Source: Haloarchaeobius salinus
GTDB taxonomy: Archaea > Halobacteriota > Halobacteria > Halobacteriales > Natrialbaceae
Reading direction: 5' to 3'
Assembly: GCF_024464185.1 (NCBI RefSeq)
Contig: NZ_JANHAU010000001.1
Location: 868,001-932,000, forward strand
Length of the DNA: 64,000 nt
Numbering within the stretch: the stretch's first letter is position 1; each line of letters begins with the position of its first letter. The notes below the pieces were generated by a model. That model saw only the letters and a program-made list of their open reading frames with translations. It was not told the DNA's origin and searched no databases. Shown here piece by piece: positions 36,069 through 45,546 of this stretch. The position numbers and the translations under genes were made by a program.

Positions 36069-38381
36069 TCAGGAGCGTTCGCCCGCCGGGACGTCCCGTT
36101 CGGGCCCGGTCGGCGACACGTCGAACAGGTCGGTGAACAGCTTCTGCTGTGCGGCCCGGAGATGCTCGTGGAACGTCGGCGAGGAGATGTCGAGCGTCGC
36201 CGCGATCTCCTCGGCGTCGCTCTCGCGTGGCCACTCGAAGTAGCCGTCGCGCAGGGCGGCCTCGAGTGCCTCGCGCTGGCGGGCGGTGAGCTGCTCCTCG
36301 AGCGTCGACCGGAACTCCGAGACCCGTCGTTCCGGGCGCTTCCGTTCGCGCTTCGCCCGGAGGTCGACGGTCTCGAACATCCCCTCGAGGGAGTCGACCA
36401 GGGACCGGACCGACCCCGACTTCGGGAGCTCAGCGACGAGTTCCGCCGAGCCGTCCTCGACCACTATCTCGCGGACCGTGCCGCCGTGCTCGGCGAGCAG
36501 CGTCGAGATGGGCGGGTCCACCACCGTCAGCGTCACGAGCGTCTCCTCGGCCCCCTGGTTGAGGACGGTGAGCCCCTCGACGCGGTCGAACGACCGGACG
36601 GTGTCGAAGAACGCCTGCTCGGGCTCACCGGTGACGGTGAAGTACTCGACGAAGGTGTGGTCGTCGACTGCCGTCGCCCCGTCGAGCTCGACGACCAGGT
36701 CGTGCTCCGCAACCGCCCGGAACAGTGGGTTGGACGCGTCACGGAGCGTCAGCTCCACCTGGATGGTGCCGTCGGCGATGAGAGCGGCACGACGCTCGGT
36801 CGCGTTGATGGCGAGCCCGACGACGCTCTGGAGCTGCGAGAGCGCCTCCACCACGCCCTCGCTGAACGCGCCGGGCTTCGTCGCGAACACGGTGACGACC
36901 CCGTACTGGGAGCCCTTGTACGAGACCGGCACGGCGGCGACCGACGAGAAGCCCTGCTCGCGTGCCGCCTCGACCCACGGGTCGCCCCCATCGAGCGCCG
37001 CCAGATCGTCGACCAGTTCGACCGACTGGGACGCGACCGCCCGCCCCGCCGGATGGGTGACCGCCTCGGTGACGGCCACCGTCGGCTCGGGTTCGAACTC
37101 GCTGTGGCCGGCGCTCGTCGCCAGTTCGACCGCGTCGCGGCGGGAGTCGACCCGGCCGAGCCAGGCGGCCGCGAACAGCGACGACTCTACGAGCTGCTCG
37201 GAGACGGTCCGCTCGACCACCGTCCGGTTCGCGGCGGTGACCAGCGTCTCGTTGACGTGCTGGAGGACGCGGTTGAGCTGGGCCAGCCCCTCCAGCTCGT
37301 CGCGCTGGCGTTCGAGGGCCTGCTCGCGTGCCTTGCGCTCGGTCACGTCACGGAAGTACACCGACAGCCCCGTCTCCGACGGGTAGGCGCGGACCGAGAA
37401 CCACGTCGACAGGGGCGGGAAGTACTCCTCGAAGGAGACCGACTCCTGTGTCTCCATGGCGTGCTCGTACTGCTCCTGGAACCGGCTGCCGACGGCGGCG
37501 GGGAACCGGTCCCAGACCAGGTCGCCGACGACCGCGTCGGGGTCGACGTCGATGAGTTCGGCGGCGCGCCCGTTGACGTAGCGGAAGCGGAAGTCGGTAT
37601 CGAGCGCGAAGAACGCGTCGGTCACCCGCTCGAGGTGGGACTCGAGTTCGGTCTCGAGGCGCTCCCGCTGGGAGACGTCGCGGACGACGCCGGTGTAGTG
37701 GGTCCCCGAGGCCGTCTCGAACCGGCCGAACGTCACGAGGACGGGCACCTCGTCGCCGTCGGCGTCGGCCGCGGTGAACCGCACCGGCTGCCACTGGATC
37801 GCGGTGTCGTCGTCGGCAAAGGGCGGGAGGAGCGTCCGGTCGCCGCCGTCCTCGGGGAGCAGTCTCGAGAGGTGCTCGCCGACCAGCTCGCCGTCCTCGA
37901 AGCCGAAGATGTCCGCTACCGCGGGGTTGGTCTCGGTGACGCGTCCGTCGGCGTCGGTGGTCACGACGCCGTCCTGTGCGTGGTGTGCGAACACCGCGAA
38001 GCGGTTCGCGGCGTCGGTGAACTCGACGCTCGTCGAGACGTAGGCGGCGAGCTCGCGGAACGGCACGGGCTGGTCGTCGGAGAGTGTGTGGAGCACACCG
38101 TCGCCGACCACCGCGTCCGCGTCGAGCGTCGGGTCCGTCGTGACGTGGACGAACGGCACCGTCTCGGCGTGGGTATCGTGTACCTCGGCGAGCCCGTCGT
38201 CGCCGGCGTCACGGTCCTCGCAGACGACCACGCAGTCCGCGCCGTCCGCGGCGAGCCGTCGGTCGAGCTCGTCGACGGTCCCGACCGTCTCGACGGCGAG
38301 CCCCGAGCCGGGGCCGTCCGGAAGCTCCGGTTCCGGAGTCGGGTCGGAGGTGAGATAGAGAACCCTGAACTCCTCGCTCAT
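36069..38381 (-). CDS. Bacterio-opsin activator-like regulator (PAS-PAS-GAF-Bat-HTH_10)
   Basis: The 770-residue cytoplasmic sensor-regulator has a receiver-like N-domain (about 1-120). Two PAS domains follow (about 140-255 and 265-380), then a GAF domain (about 405-540), a Bat-associated domain (about 555-690) and a C-terminal HTH_10 motif (LTARQREALEAALRDGYFEW, then AATLDISSPTFHEHLRAAQQ). The phosphoacceptor region of the receiver-like domain is poorly conserved. Bat proteins activate genes in response to light or oxygen; many paralogues with unknown targets exist. The nearby bacterioruberin operon is a reasonable but unproven target. ATG 38379-38381 gives MSEEFRVLYLTSD. Confidence 0.9.
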   Translation of the reverse strand: MSEEFRVLYLTSDPTPEPELPDGPGSGLAVETVGTVDELDRRLAADGADCVVVCEDRDAGDDGLAEVHDTHAETVPFVHVTTDPTLDADAVVGDGVLHTLSDDQPVPFRELAAYVSTSVEFTDAANRFAVFAHHAQDGVVTTDADGRVTETNPAVADIFGFEDGELVGEHLSRLLPEDGGDRTLLPPFADDDTAIQWQPVRFTAADADGDEVPVLVTFGRFETASGTHYTGVVRDVSQRERLETELESHLERVTDAFFALDTDFRFRYVNGRAAELIDVDPDAVVGDLVWDRFPAAVGSRFQEQYEHAMETQESVSFEEYFPPLSTWFSVRAYPSETGLSVYFRDVTERKAREQALERQRDELEGLAQLNRVLQHVNETLVTAANRTVVERTVSEQLVESSLFAAAWLGRVDSRRDAVELATSAGHSEFEPEPTVAVTEAVTHPAGRAVASQSVELVDDLAALDGGDPWVEAAREQGFSSVAAVPVSYKGSQYGVVTVFATKPGAFSEGVVEALSQLQSVVGLAINATERRAALIADGTIQVELTLRDASNPLFRAVAEHDLVVELDGATAVDDHTFVEYFTVTGEPEQAFFDTVRSFDRVEGLTVLNQGAEETLVTLTVVDPPISTLLAEHGGTVREIVVEDGSAELVAELPKSGSVRSLVDSLEGMFETVDLRAKRERKRPERRVSEFRSTLEEQLTARQREALEAALRDGYFEWPRESDAEEIAATLDISSPTFHEHLRAAQQKLFTDLFDVSPTGPERDVPAGERS

Positions 38382-38529
38382 TGCGTCTCCGTTTTCGAGG
38401 GCTCGACCGGTAAATGCGTTGTGTTCGGCCGCACACGACTCACTCCACACCGGAGTCGCATAACTCCCCGTTCCCGACGACCGGGCTCGGAGACAACCCA
38501 TTTGAGTCTCGGGACCCGACTGTTCGCCG

Positions 38530-39036
38530 ATGGCAGCGTCAAGACGCGTCGAGGTCCACCCCGGTCGCGAGGTCGTCGTCGACTTCGACCCGTCGCTCAC
38601 CTTCGAGTGCGTCGACGACTGCACCTGGTGCTGTCACCACGGCGTGTTGCTGTACGAGCCGGACTTCTTCGAGCTGGCCGGGCACGCCGACCTCGCCGAC
38701 GCGACGACCGACTTCCGCGGGCAGGACTTCGTCCGGAAGGAGGACAAGGAGCGCGAGGAGCACGTCGGCGAGGACGGGGAGGCCTGCTACTTCCTGCGGG
38801 ACGACGGCCTCTGTACCCTCCACCTCGAGCACGACTGGAAGCCGGCGCGCTGTTCGGTGTTCCCCCTCGCGGTCACGGTCGAGGACGGCGACATCCACGT
38901 CGACATCCGCGACAGCGCGCACGAACACTGCGACGGTCTGGACGTCTCCGAACGGAAGGTCATCGACAACCTCGACGCGTTCCTGCCCGAGGTGCTGTGG
39001 GAGCTGGACGACCCCGAGAGCGACCGGGAGCTGTGA
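38530..39036 (+). CDS. YkgJ-family cysteine-cluster protein
   Basis: The 168-residue protein has the YkgJ/UPF0153 cysteine pattern: FECVDDCTWCCHHGVLLYEP, then CYFLRDDGLCTLHLEHDWKP, RCSVFPLAV and EHC. This likely holds an Fe-S cluster or zinc. Biochemical function is not known. The frame begins MAASRRVEVHPGREVVVDFD. It is divergent from the Bat-like regulator with a 148-base gap. Confidence 0.85.
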   Translation: MAASRRVEVHPGREVVVDFDPSLTFECVDDCTWCCHHGVLLYEPDFFELAGHADLADATTDFRGQDFVRKEDKEREEHVGEDGEACYFLRDDGLCTLHLEHDWKPARCSVFPLAVTVEDGDIHVDIRDSAHEHCDGLDVSERKVIDNLDAFLPEVLWELDDPESDREL

Positions 39037-39117
39037 GGAGCTGCCGGCCCGCCACTGACTGAAACCCGTCTTTCACCCAGGCGAGGACACTTCGTCCGGG
39101 CCACCGTCGGTCCTCAC

Positions 39118-39699
39118 GTGCAACGACGCGCCCTCCTCACCGCGTTCGCTACCGGCGCAGCGGGCCTCGCCGGCTGTCTCCAGGGTCCGCTGGACATCGC
39201 GGGCGGGTCGTCGGACGCGCCGACCGACGGCTGGAGTGCGGAGCGGCCGTGCCCGACGTTCGACGCGGCGGCCGACCGGACGGTCTGCACCGGCGGTGGT
39301 CACCCCGCGCCGAGCGGTGTCCCCGTGGCGGTCCATCCGCCCGCGGCCACCCCACTCCGGGCCGGGACGTCGTTCGCTCTCACCCTCCGTCCGCAGGGCG
39401 ACGTGCCGCTGACGTTCGCCCCCGGAGACTGGACGGTCCGTCGACGCGGCGAGGACGGCTGGATCGACGTGGCGTCGGGGGCGGCCGCGGACGGGTTCGC
39501 GACGGTCTACCCCGGCGAGCGGTACGAGTGGCTGGTCGGTGGAGCCGAACCCGTGGCGACGGCCGACGGGGCGGCCCGCATCGGGGCATCGTTCGACCCC
39601 GGCCGGTACGCCTTCTCGCTCACCGCGAGCGTCGGCCGCGGCTGGACACGTGGAGAACGGTTCGGGTGCGTCGCCCTGTTCGCGGTGCGTCGACCGTGA
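39118..39699 (+). CDS. Tat-exported lipoprotein, function unknown
   Basis: The 193-residue product starts at GTG 39118 with QRRALLTAFATGAAGLAGC, a Tat signal ending in a lipobox (LAGC). It is thus probably a lipid-anchored surface protein, the usual haloarchaeal form. The mature part is beta-rich (TSFALTLRPQGDVPLTFAPG and RYAFSLTASVGRGWTRGERF) and resembles an immunoglobulin-like or copper-chaperone-like fold. No family is recognised. No ATG fits the signal peptide, so GTG is chosen. It converges on the ZIP transporter. Confidence 0.75.
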   Translation: MQRRALLTAFATGAAGLAGCLQGPLDIAGGSSDAPTDGWSAERPCPTFDAAADRTVCTGGGHPAPSGVPVAVHPPAATPLRAGTSFALTLRPQGDVPLTFAPGDWTVRRRGEDGWIDVASGAAADGFATVYPGERYEWLVGGAEPVATADGAARIGASFDPGRYAFSLTASVGRGWTRGERFGCVALFAVRRP

Positions 39700-39705
39700 T
39701 CGGCA

Positions 39706-40599
39706 TCACCCGACGAGCAGCCAGGCGACGAACACGACCGTGCCGCCGAGGAACGTGCTCCCGACCGCGTGGACGCGGAGCCGGTCGAGCAGGTGGTGGG
39801 CGTCGTCGGAGACCTGCGCGACCTCGTACACCTCGCCGCCGATCTCACAGCGCGGCAGGAAGTCCATCGCGACGTGGAGGAACACGCCCGCGGCGAAGCC
39901 GAAGACGGCGGCGGTGACGAGCGGTTCGCCGGAGAGGTCGAGGAAGCTCGCCGGGATGGCGGTCAGCCCGACGCCGGTCGCGGGCAGCAGGATGACCGAG
40001 GGCGACTTCCCGTTGCTCGCGAGGCGACGGGCGGCGGCGTAGCCGGCCGGTCCCTTGTGCGAGACGATGGCCAGTCCGAGGCCGACGCCGAGTTCGGGCA
40101 TCGTGCCGTAGACGATGCCGATGATGACGCCGGCGGCGAGCGCGTGGGCCGAGAGCTCGACGGCGGTGTGGTCGAAGCCGATGTCGACGTGGGCGAAGCG
40201 GTGCCCGAGCGTGTGGCTCCCGAAGCCGGCGAGCAGGCCGGCCGCGACGCCGGCACCGGCGTACTTCATCCCCGTCGCGGGGTTGGCTGCACCCTGTGCC
40301 AGCCCGAACGCCTGCGGCAGGAGGAAGAGGGCGGCGCTGACGATCATCGCGCCCGAGGCGAGCCCGTAGCCCCAGACGAGTGCCCGTGCGTGCTGGTCGC
40401 GCGCCCTGACACCGACTGGAATGGCGAGCGCCATGGCGAAGAACGCGACCCACGCGATGCCGACGGGCTTCATCGCGTCGGTGCTCGGCGCGGAGACGAC
40501 GGCGGCGGCACTCAACACGAGTAACGACGCGACGGCGGCGAGGCCGACGAGCGAGAGGTCGCCGGGGTCCCGCCAGCCGAACGTTTCCGTGGAACCCAT
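39706..40599 (-). CDS. ZIP-family metal transporter
   Basis: The 297-residue polytopic protein has about eight helices. Characteristic ZIP metal-binding residues lie in helices IV and V: HTAVELSAHALAAGVIIGIV and VSHKGPAGYAAA (His in both). A cytoplasmic HTLGHRFAHVD histidine stretch lies before helix IV. ZIP proteins move divalent metals such as Zn, Fe or Mn toward the cytoplasm. The substrate is not resolved. An AT-rich TTGTTACTAATC region lies just upstream of the start. Confidence 0.88.
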   Translation of the reverse strand: MGSTETFGWRDPGDLSLVGLAAVASLLVLSAAAVVSAPSTDAMKPVGIAWVAFFAMALAIPVGVRARDQHARALVWGYGLASGAMIVSAALFLLPQAFGLAQGAANPATGMKYAGAGVAAGLLAGFGSHTLGHRFAHVDIGFDHTAVELSAHALAAGVIIGIVYGTMPELGVGLGLAIVSHKGPAGYAAARRLASNGKSPSVILLPATGVGLTAIPASFLDLSGEPLVTAAVFGFAAGVFLHVAMDFLPRCEIGGEVYEVAQVSDDAHHLLDRLRVHAVGSTFLGGTVVFVAWLLVG

Positions 40600-40691
40600 T
40601 GTTACTAATCACTCGATTCGAGTTAATAAGAGGTTCGATTGCGGGGGACCCACCACCGTCCCCGTCCGGACCACCCGCGTTCGCCTCGTTC

Positions 40692-41381
40692 CTATCGGGT
40701 CGCCTGCTTCCACTCGCGCAGTCCGACCACACCGCCGTCGAGCTCCTCGGCGGGGCAGTCCGTCGCCGCCCAGGCGAACAGCGGACCGACCTCGCTCGGG
40801 TCGCGCCCGCCCGCTCCCGAGAGGTCGGTCTCGACCTGCCCGGGGTCGACACAGCCCGCGACGAACGGCGTGTCGACGGCGAAGGCGCGGGCGACCGCCT
40901 CGGCAGCCGCCTTCGAGACCGCGTAGGAGCCGATGCCCGGCTTGGCGTCGCTCGCGACGGAGCCGGTGGGGACGAGCAGCCGGGCCTCCTCGTTCAGGTG
41001 CGGGACCGCCTCGCGGAACGTGGCGAAGACACCGCGGGCGTTCGTCCGCAGGTGGTCGTCGAACGCCGAGTACGGCTCGTCCTGCACCGGTGTGTCGCCC
41101 GGGTCGCCGTGGTAGACGCCCGCGTTGGCGACGACGAGGTCGATGCCGCCGTAGCCGCCGGCCCGCGAGGCCGCCTCCACGAGCCGTTCGACGTCGAACT
41201 CGTCGCGCACGTCCGCCCTGACGGGCGTGACGGCGTCGTCGTGCCGCTCGACCAGCCCGTCGAGGTCGCCGGGGTCGCGGGCACAGGCGACCACGTGCGC
41301 CCCAGCCGCGACCAGCTCGTCCACGACCGCTTCGCCGATTCCACGACTTGCACCGGTGACGACCGCCGTCAGTCCGTCCAT
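40692..41381 (-). CDS. Short-chain dehydrogenase/reductase
   Basis: The 229-residue SDR has the cofactor motif TGASRGIG at the N-terminus, the structural motif ANAG, catalytic Ser in PTGSVASD and the YAVSK active site (Tyr-x-x-x-Lys). An Arg in ACARDP after strand 2 suggests NADP preference. Substrate unknown. It is divergent from the bacterioruberin operon, and might modify a lipid or carotenoid, but that is only positional inference. Confidence 0.9.
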   Translation of the reverse strand: MDGLTAVVTGASRGIGEAVVDELVAAGAHVVACARDPGDLDGLVERHDDAVTPVRADVRDEFDVERLVEAASRAGGYGGIDLVVANAGVYHGDPGDTPVQDEPYSAFDDHLRTNARGVFATFREAVPHLNEEARLLVPTGSVASDAKPGIGSYAVSKAAAEAVARAFAVDTPFVAGCVDPGQVETDLSGAGGRDPSEVGPLFAWAATDCPAEELDGGVVGLREWKQATR

Positions 41382-41447
41382 ACGCCCCGTTCGCCCTCGG
41401 TCCGCAGGAAAGCATCGGTCGCGGCTACCCCAACCAGGTTTGCGGCG

Positions 41448-41455
41448 ACTTTATG
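41448..41455 (+). promoter_or_regulatory. TATA box of the bacterioruberin operon
   Basis: ACTTTATG is centred about 29 bases before ATG 41480, supporting that start over the upstream one at 41453 and a leaderless crtD transcript. Confidence 0.55.
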
Positions 41456-41479
41456 CGGGTCTCGTTACAATACTCGGGC

Positions 41480-42964
41480 ATGAATTCCCTCGCAGGAGAG
41501 TCGGTCGTCGTCGTCGGGAGCGGGTTCGGTGGGCTCGCGACGGCCTGCTACCTCGCCGACGCCGGTGCCGAGGTGACGGTCATCGAGAAGAACGAACAGC
41601 TCGGTGGTCGCGCCTCGGTGCTCGAACGCGACGGCTTCCGGTTCGACATGGGGCCCTCCTGGTACCTGATGCCCGACGTGTTCGAGCGCTTCTTCGGCCA
41701 CTTCGACCGCGAACCGACGGAGTACTACGGGCTGGAGCATCTCGACCCGCACTACCGCATCTTCTTCAAGGACGGCGACAAGGTCGACGTCACCCGCGAC
41801 CTCGAACGCACGAAGCAGGTGTTCGAGTCGTACGAGACCGGGGCCGGCGCGGCGCTCGAACGGTACCTCGACAAGTCGGCGGAGAACTACGAGGTCGGCA
41901 TGGAGCACTTCGTCTACGAGGACCGCGCCTCCCTCCGGGAGTTCGTGGACATCGACGTGGCCCGGCAGGCCCGCGGGCTCTCGCTGCTCGGGTCGATGCA
42001 GGACCACGTCGAGGACTACTTCGACCACCCGAAGCTCCAGCAGATCATGCAGTACACGCTCGTGTTCCTCGGCGGGTCGCCGAAGAACACGCCCGCGCTC
42101 TACAACCTGATGAGCCACGTCGACTTCAACCTCGGCGTCTGGTACCCCGAGGGCGGCATGGGCGGCGTCGTCGACGGCATCGTCGAGATGGGCGAGGAGC
42201 TGGGCGCGGAGTTCCTCGTCGACGAGCCGGTCACGGAGATCAAGGGTCGCTACGGCGGCTTCCTCGTCGAGACCGAGCGCGACAAGCTCCTCGCCGACAT
42301 CGTCGTCAGCGACGCCGACTACGCCCACACCGAGCAGGCGCTGCTCCCGCCCGAGAAACGCCAGTACAGCGCCGACTACTGGGAGTCACGCACCTACGCC
42401 CCCTCCGCGTTCCTCATGTACATGGGCGTCGAGGGCGACGTGCCCGAGCTGGAACACCACACGCTGGTGCTGCCGACGGACTGGGAGCAGCACTTCGACC
42501 AGATATTCGAGGAGCCCGCGTGGCCGGAGAACCCCGCGTACTACCTCTGTGTCCCCTCGAAGACCGACGACACGGTCGCGCCGGCGGGCTACAGCAACCT
42601 GTTCGTCCTCGTCCCCATCGCGCCCGGGCTGGACGACGACGAGGAGACACGCGAGTGGTACCGCGGGCTCATCCTCGACGACATCGCCGAGTTCACCGAC
42701 ACCGACCTGCGCGACCGCATGGTCGTCGAGGAGACGTTCTCGGTCTCGGAGTTCGCGGACCGCTACAACTCGATGCGGGGGACCGCCCTCGGGATGGCCC
42801 ACACGCTGCGCCAGACCGCGATGTTCCGGCCACCGCACCGTTCGGAGGCAGTCGACGGGCTCTACTTCACGGGGTCGTACACGACGCCCGGCATCGGCGT
42901 CCCCATGTGTCTCATCAGCGGCGACATCACCGCCGACGCCGTGCTGGAGGACTACGGCGCGTAG
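41480..42964 (+). CDS. crtD: Carotenoid 3,4-desaturase CrtD (phytoene desaturase family)
   Basis: The 494-residue flavoprotein has the FAD-binding start VVVVGSGFGGLATACYLADA and the CrtI-type C-terminal signature FTGSYTTPGIGVPMCLISG. In haloarchaea crtD lies directly before lyeJ and cruF, and the three enzymes convert lycopene to the C50 pigment bacterioruberin. That exact order is seen here, so CrtD is preferred over CrtI, the lycopene-forming desaturase. The substrate would be dihydroisopentenyldehydrorhodopin-type intermediates. The start is set by the TATA box. Confidence 0.9.
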   Translation: MNSLAGESVVVVGSGFGGLATACYLADAGAEVTVIEKNEQLGGRASVLERDGFRFDMGPSWYLMPDVFERFFGHFDREPTEYYGLEHLDPHYRIFFKDGDKVDVTRDLERTKQVFESYETGAGAALERYLDKSAENYEVGMEHFVYEDRASLREFVDIDVARQARGLSLLGSMQDHVEDYFDHPKLQQIMQYTLVFLGGSPKNTPALYNLMSHVDFNLGVWYPEGGMGGVVDGIVEMGEELGAEFLVDEPVTEIKGRYGGFLVETERDKLLADIVVSDADYAHTEQALLPPEKRQYSADYWESRTYAPSAFLMYMGVEGDVPELEHHTLVLPTDWEQHFDQIFEEPAWPENPAYYLCVPSKTDDTVAPAGYSNLFVLVPIAPGLDDDEETREWYRGLILDDIAEFTDTDLRDRMVVEETFSVSEFADRYNSMRGTALGMAHTLRQTAMFRPPHRSEAVDGLYFTGSYTTPGIGVPMCLISGDITADAVLEDYGA

Positions 42965-42979
42965 GATGAGCGCGAAACG

Positions 42980-43870
42980 ATGACCGGTGTCGTCTCCAGC
43001 CTCGCGTCGAACCTCGCCCGGATCGTCCCCTCGGAGGACCGGCTGTCGGGCTACCTGCTCCGGCTCTCCCGGCCGAGATTCTGGTTCTACCTCGCCGGGC
43101 CGGTCGTCGTCGGGGCGGCATACGCCGCGAACGGCACCGCCGAACTGCTGACGCCCCTGACGTTCGCGCTGTTCGCGTACTTCCTCGTCCCGGCGAACGT
43201 GTTCCTCTACGGCGTCAACGACGCGTTCGACCGCGACATCGACGAGCACAACCCCAAGAAGGACGAGAAGGAGGTCCGGTACCGCGGTGGGACGGCCGTC
43301 CGGGTCGTCGTCGCCCTCGCCGGATTGCTCGCGGTGCCCCTCCTGGTCGTCCTCCCGACCGTCGGTACGCTGGCGTTCGCGCTCTACCTGTTCCTCGCCG
43401 TCGAGTACAGCGCGCCGCCGCTGCGGTTCAAGACGACGCCGCTGCTCGACTCGCTGTCGAACGGGCTGTACGCGCTGCCCGGCGTCATCGCGTTCGTCGC
43501 GGTCGCCGACGCGCTCCCGCCGACGGCGGCCATCGCGGGGGCGTGGCTCTGGACGATGGCGATGCACACGTTCTCCGCCATCCCCGACATCGAGCCGGAC
43601 CGCGAGGCGGGCATCAGCACGACGGCGACGTTCCTCGGTGAGGGGCCGACCTACGCCTACTGTGGCGTGGTCTGGCTCGCCGCCGCCGCCGCCTTCGCGC
43701 TGGTCGACTACCGGCTCGGGCTGCTGCTCTCCGTCTATCCCCTGTTCGTCACCGGCGTCGCGCTCTCGGACGTGGCCGTCGACCGGGCGTACTGGTGGTT
43801 CCCGTTCCTGAACACGGTCGTCGGCGCAGTCATGACGATGGGCAAGCTCTGGGTGATGCTGTATGCCTGA
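42980..43870 (+). CDS. lyeJ: Lycopene elongase/1,2-hydratase LyeJ (UbiA prenyltransferase)
   Basis: The 296-residue membrane protein of the UbiA superfamily has the first Asp-rich motif NDAFDRDIDEHN and the second DIEPDREAGIST, which bind prenyl diphosphate through magnesium, with about eight helices. It adds C5 units to both ends of lycopene and hydrates the 1,2 bond, giving the C50 skeleton. It starts 15 bases after crtD and overlaps cruF by 8 bases, so the three genes form one operon. Confidence 0.93.
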   Translation: MTGVVSSLASNLARIVPSEDRLSGYLLRLSRPRFWFYLAGPVVVGAAYAANGTAELLTPLTFALFAYFLVPANVFLYGVNDAFDRDIDEHNPKKDEKEVRYRGGTAVRVVVALAGLLAVPLLVVLPTVGTLAFALYLFLAVEYSAPPLRFKTTPLLDSLSNGLYALPGVIAFVAVADALPPTAAIAGAWLWTMAMHTFSAIPDIEPDREAGISTTATFLGEGPTYAYCGVVWLAAAAAFALVDYRLGLLLSVYPLFVTGVALSDVAVDRAYWWFPFLNTVVGAVMTMGKLWVMLYA

Positions 43871-44735
43871 CGCGAGTGGGAAGCTCGACCGCCGCCGGCT
43901 CGAATCCCGTCTCGACGAACTCGTCCGCGAGCACCGATTCACCATCGCCGTCGTGTTCCCGCTCGTCGGTGCGGTGACGCTCGTCGCCAGCGCGGAGGGC
44001 TGGCTCCCCGACCCACTCGCGTACAACCCGCTGTTCGTGCTGTTCGGCGTGCTCGTCATGCGGCTCCCGCTCGTCGCGGGTGTGCTGCCGCTCGTCGGCA
44101 GGCGGGCCGCGGCCAGCCTCGGGCTGCTGACGCTGTACGCCTACGGCATCGAGCTCGTCGGCGTCCGGACCGGCTGGCCGTACGGCTACTTCGAGTACGA
44201 GGTCCCCCTGGGGCCGATGCTGTTCGGGGAGGTGCCGGTCGCGCTGCCGGTCTTCTTCTTCCCGCTCGTCCTCAACGCCTACCTGCTGATGCTGCTGCTG
44301 CTCGGGAGTCGGGCGCGTTCACGGGCGATTCGACTGCTCGTCACCGTCGCCGCCGTCGTCGCCATCGACCTCGTGCTCGACCCCGGCGCGGTCGCCGTGG
44401 ACTTCTGGGAGTACGCCGCCCACCCCGACGGCGTCGGCGGCTACTACGGCGTCCCCGCCTCGAACTACGTCGGCTGGGTGCTCTCGGCGACGGTCGCCGT
44501 CGTCGCCTTCGACGTGGCGTTCGCCCGCGATGGGCTACTCGCGCGTCTCGGGGACTGCGAGTTCATGCTCGACGACATGGTGAGCTTCGTGCTGCTCTGG
44601 GGGAGCATCAACGCGCTCTACGGCAACTGGATTCCCGTCGTCCTCGCGGCCGGCTTCGGCGTCGGCCTGCTCGCCACGGACCGGTTCGACTTCTCCGTCG
44701 GCGACAGCGCGCTCGTCCGGGCGGTGCAGCGGTAG
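43863..44735 (+). CDS. cruF: Bisanhydrobacterioruberin hydratase CruF
   Basis: The 290-residue polytopic protein of the CruF/DUF422 family has several conserved aromatic segments: YAYGIELVGVRTGWPYGYFE, DLVLDPGAVAVDFWEY and GGYYGVPASNYVGW. It adds water to the terminal C50 double bonds, completing bacterioruberin, the red membrane pigment protecting against oxidation. It overlaps lyeJ by 8 bases (ATG 43863). An acidic-basic N-terminal tail of about 25 residues precedes the first helix. Confidence 0.93.
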   Translation: MPDASGKLDRRRLESRLDELVREHRFTIAVVFPLVGAVTLVASAEGWLPDPLAYNPLFVLFGVLVMRLPLVAGVLPLVGRRAAASLGLLTLYAYGIELVGVRTGWPYGYFEYEVPLGPMLFGEVPVALPVFFFPLVLNAYLLMLLLLGSRARSRAIRLLVTVAAVVAIDLVLDPGAVAVDFWEYAAHPDGVGGYYGVPASNYVGWVLSATVAVVAFDVAFARDGLLARLGDCEFMLDDMVSFVLLWGSINALYGNWIPVVLAAGFGVGLLATDRFDFSVGDSALVRAVQR

Positions 44736-44738
44736 GGT

Positions 44739-45395
44739 TCACTCGACCCGCCGCATCGCCTCGAACACCCGGTCCCGGTCGCTCTCCGGGTCGGGGTTCA
44801 CCTGCACGTCGACGGCCAGCCGCGCGCCCGAGGCCTGCCGGCGAATCGCGTCGGCGAACTCCTCGGTCGGATACATCCCGCCGGCCATGGCGTACGCACC
44901 CCGCGTCGGCCAGATGCAGGCCCAGAGCGTCGACGGGAGGGTGAACTGGCCGTCGACGACGTCCTGCTCGATGACGTCGTCGGAGAGCGGGTAGGAGACG
45001 TCGTAGCAGAACACCCGCGCCGGGCGGCCGTCGCCCCGGTCGAAGTCGCGCTCCTCGACGGTCTCGACCGCGGTGAGCCCGTCGGCCTCGATGCTCTCCT
45101 TGAACTCGCGCTCGGCGTAGCGGGTGGCGATGCCGAACACCGAGGCGGGGTCGACGCCGAAGGAGTCGAGCGACGGGTCGAACACGAGGTCGGTGGTGAA
45201 GAAGGCGCGGCCGGCGAGGTCGACCCTGGGGTCCGCGATGGCGTCGTAGGCATCGGCGCTCGACGACTCGACGTAGATCGCGTTGAACGCCTCGATGGAG
45301 AAGAAGGGGAGTTCCAGCGCGAGTTCGGACTCGGTCCGGGCCAGCTCCCAGCCGAACTCGGCGAGCAGGGTGTCGGGCAGGCGCGGGGCACTCAT
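44739..45395 (-). CDS. Hypothetical haloarchaeal protein
   Basis: The 218-residue soluble acidic protein begins MSAPRLPDTLLAEFGWELAR. It has no signal peptide, transmembrane helix or cysteine cluster. Segments such as FFTTDLVFDPSLDSFGVDPA and FTLPSTLWACIWPTRGAYAM suggest an alpha/beta fold. Proteins of this general type (DUF6517-like) are frequent in haloarchaea, but I am not sure of the family. ATG 45393-45395 is preferred to the upstream start because the extension is Arg-rich. It converges on cruF with a 3-base gap. Confidence 0.7.
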   Translation of the reverse strand: MSAPRLPDTLLAEFGWELARTESELALELPFFSIEAFNAIYVESSSADAYDAIADPRVDLAGRAFFTTDLVFDPSLDSFGVDPASVFGIATRYAEREFKESIEADGLTAVETVEERDFDRGDGRPARVFCYDVSYPLSDDVIEQDVVDGQFTLPSTLWACIWPTRGAYAMAGGMYPTEEFADAIRRQASGARLAVDVQVNPDPESDRDRVFEAMRRVE

Positions 45396-45546
45396 CGGCG
45401 CTCGATACGCCCCCGAGGGCCTTCGGCGTGCCGGTCGCCAACCCCGGATTTCCCACCTCAATCGCCGTTTCACCTTGGTTTATATCGAGAATGCGTCACT
45501 CGGTTTCGGATCGGGGGGACGGACGGAACCGCAAGACACGAACGAC

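Noticed and set aside
35820-39062. 1080-codon plus-strand open frame
   Set aside because: It runs antisense through the Bat-like gene and across the YkgJ gene, is Arg/Pro/Val-rich and has no domain. It is a GC-driven shadow.
41480-42964. CrtI phytoene desaturase (lycopene-forming)
   Set aside because: The family is the same, but the position directly before lyeJ and cruF is that of CrtD in haloarchaea. An assay would settle it.
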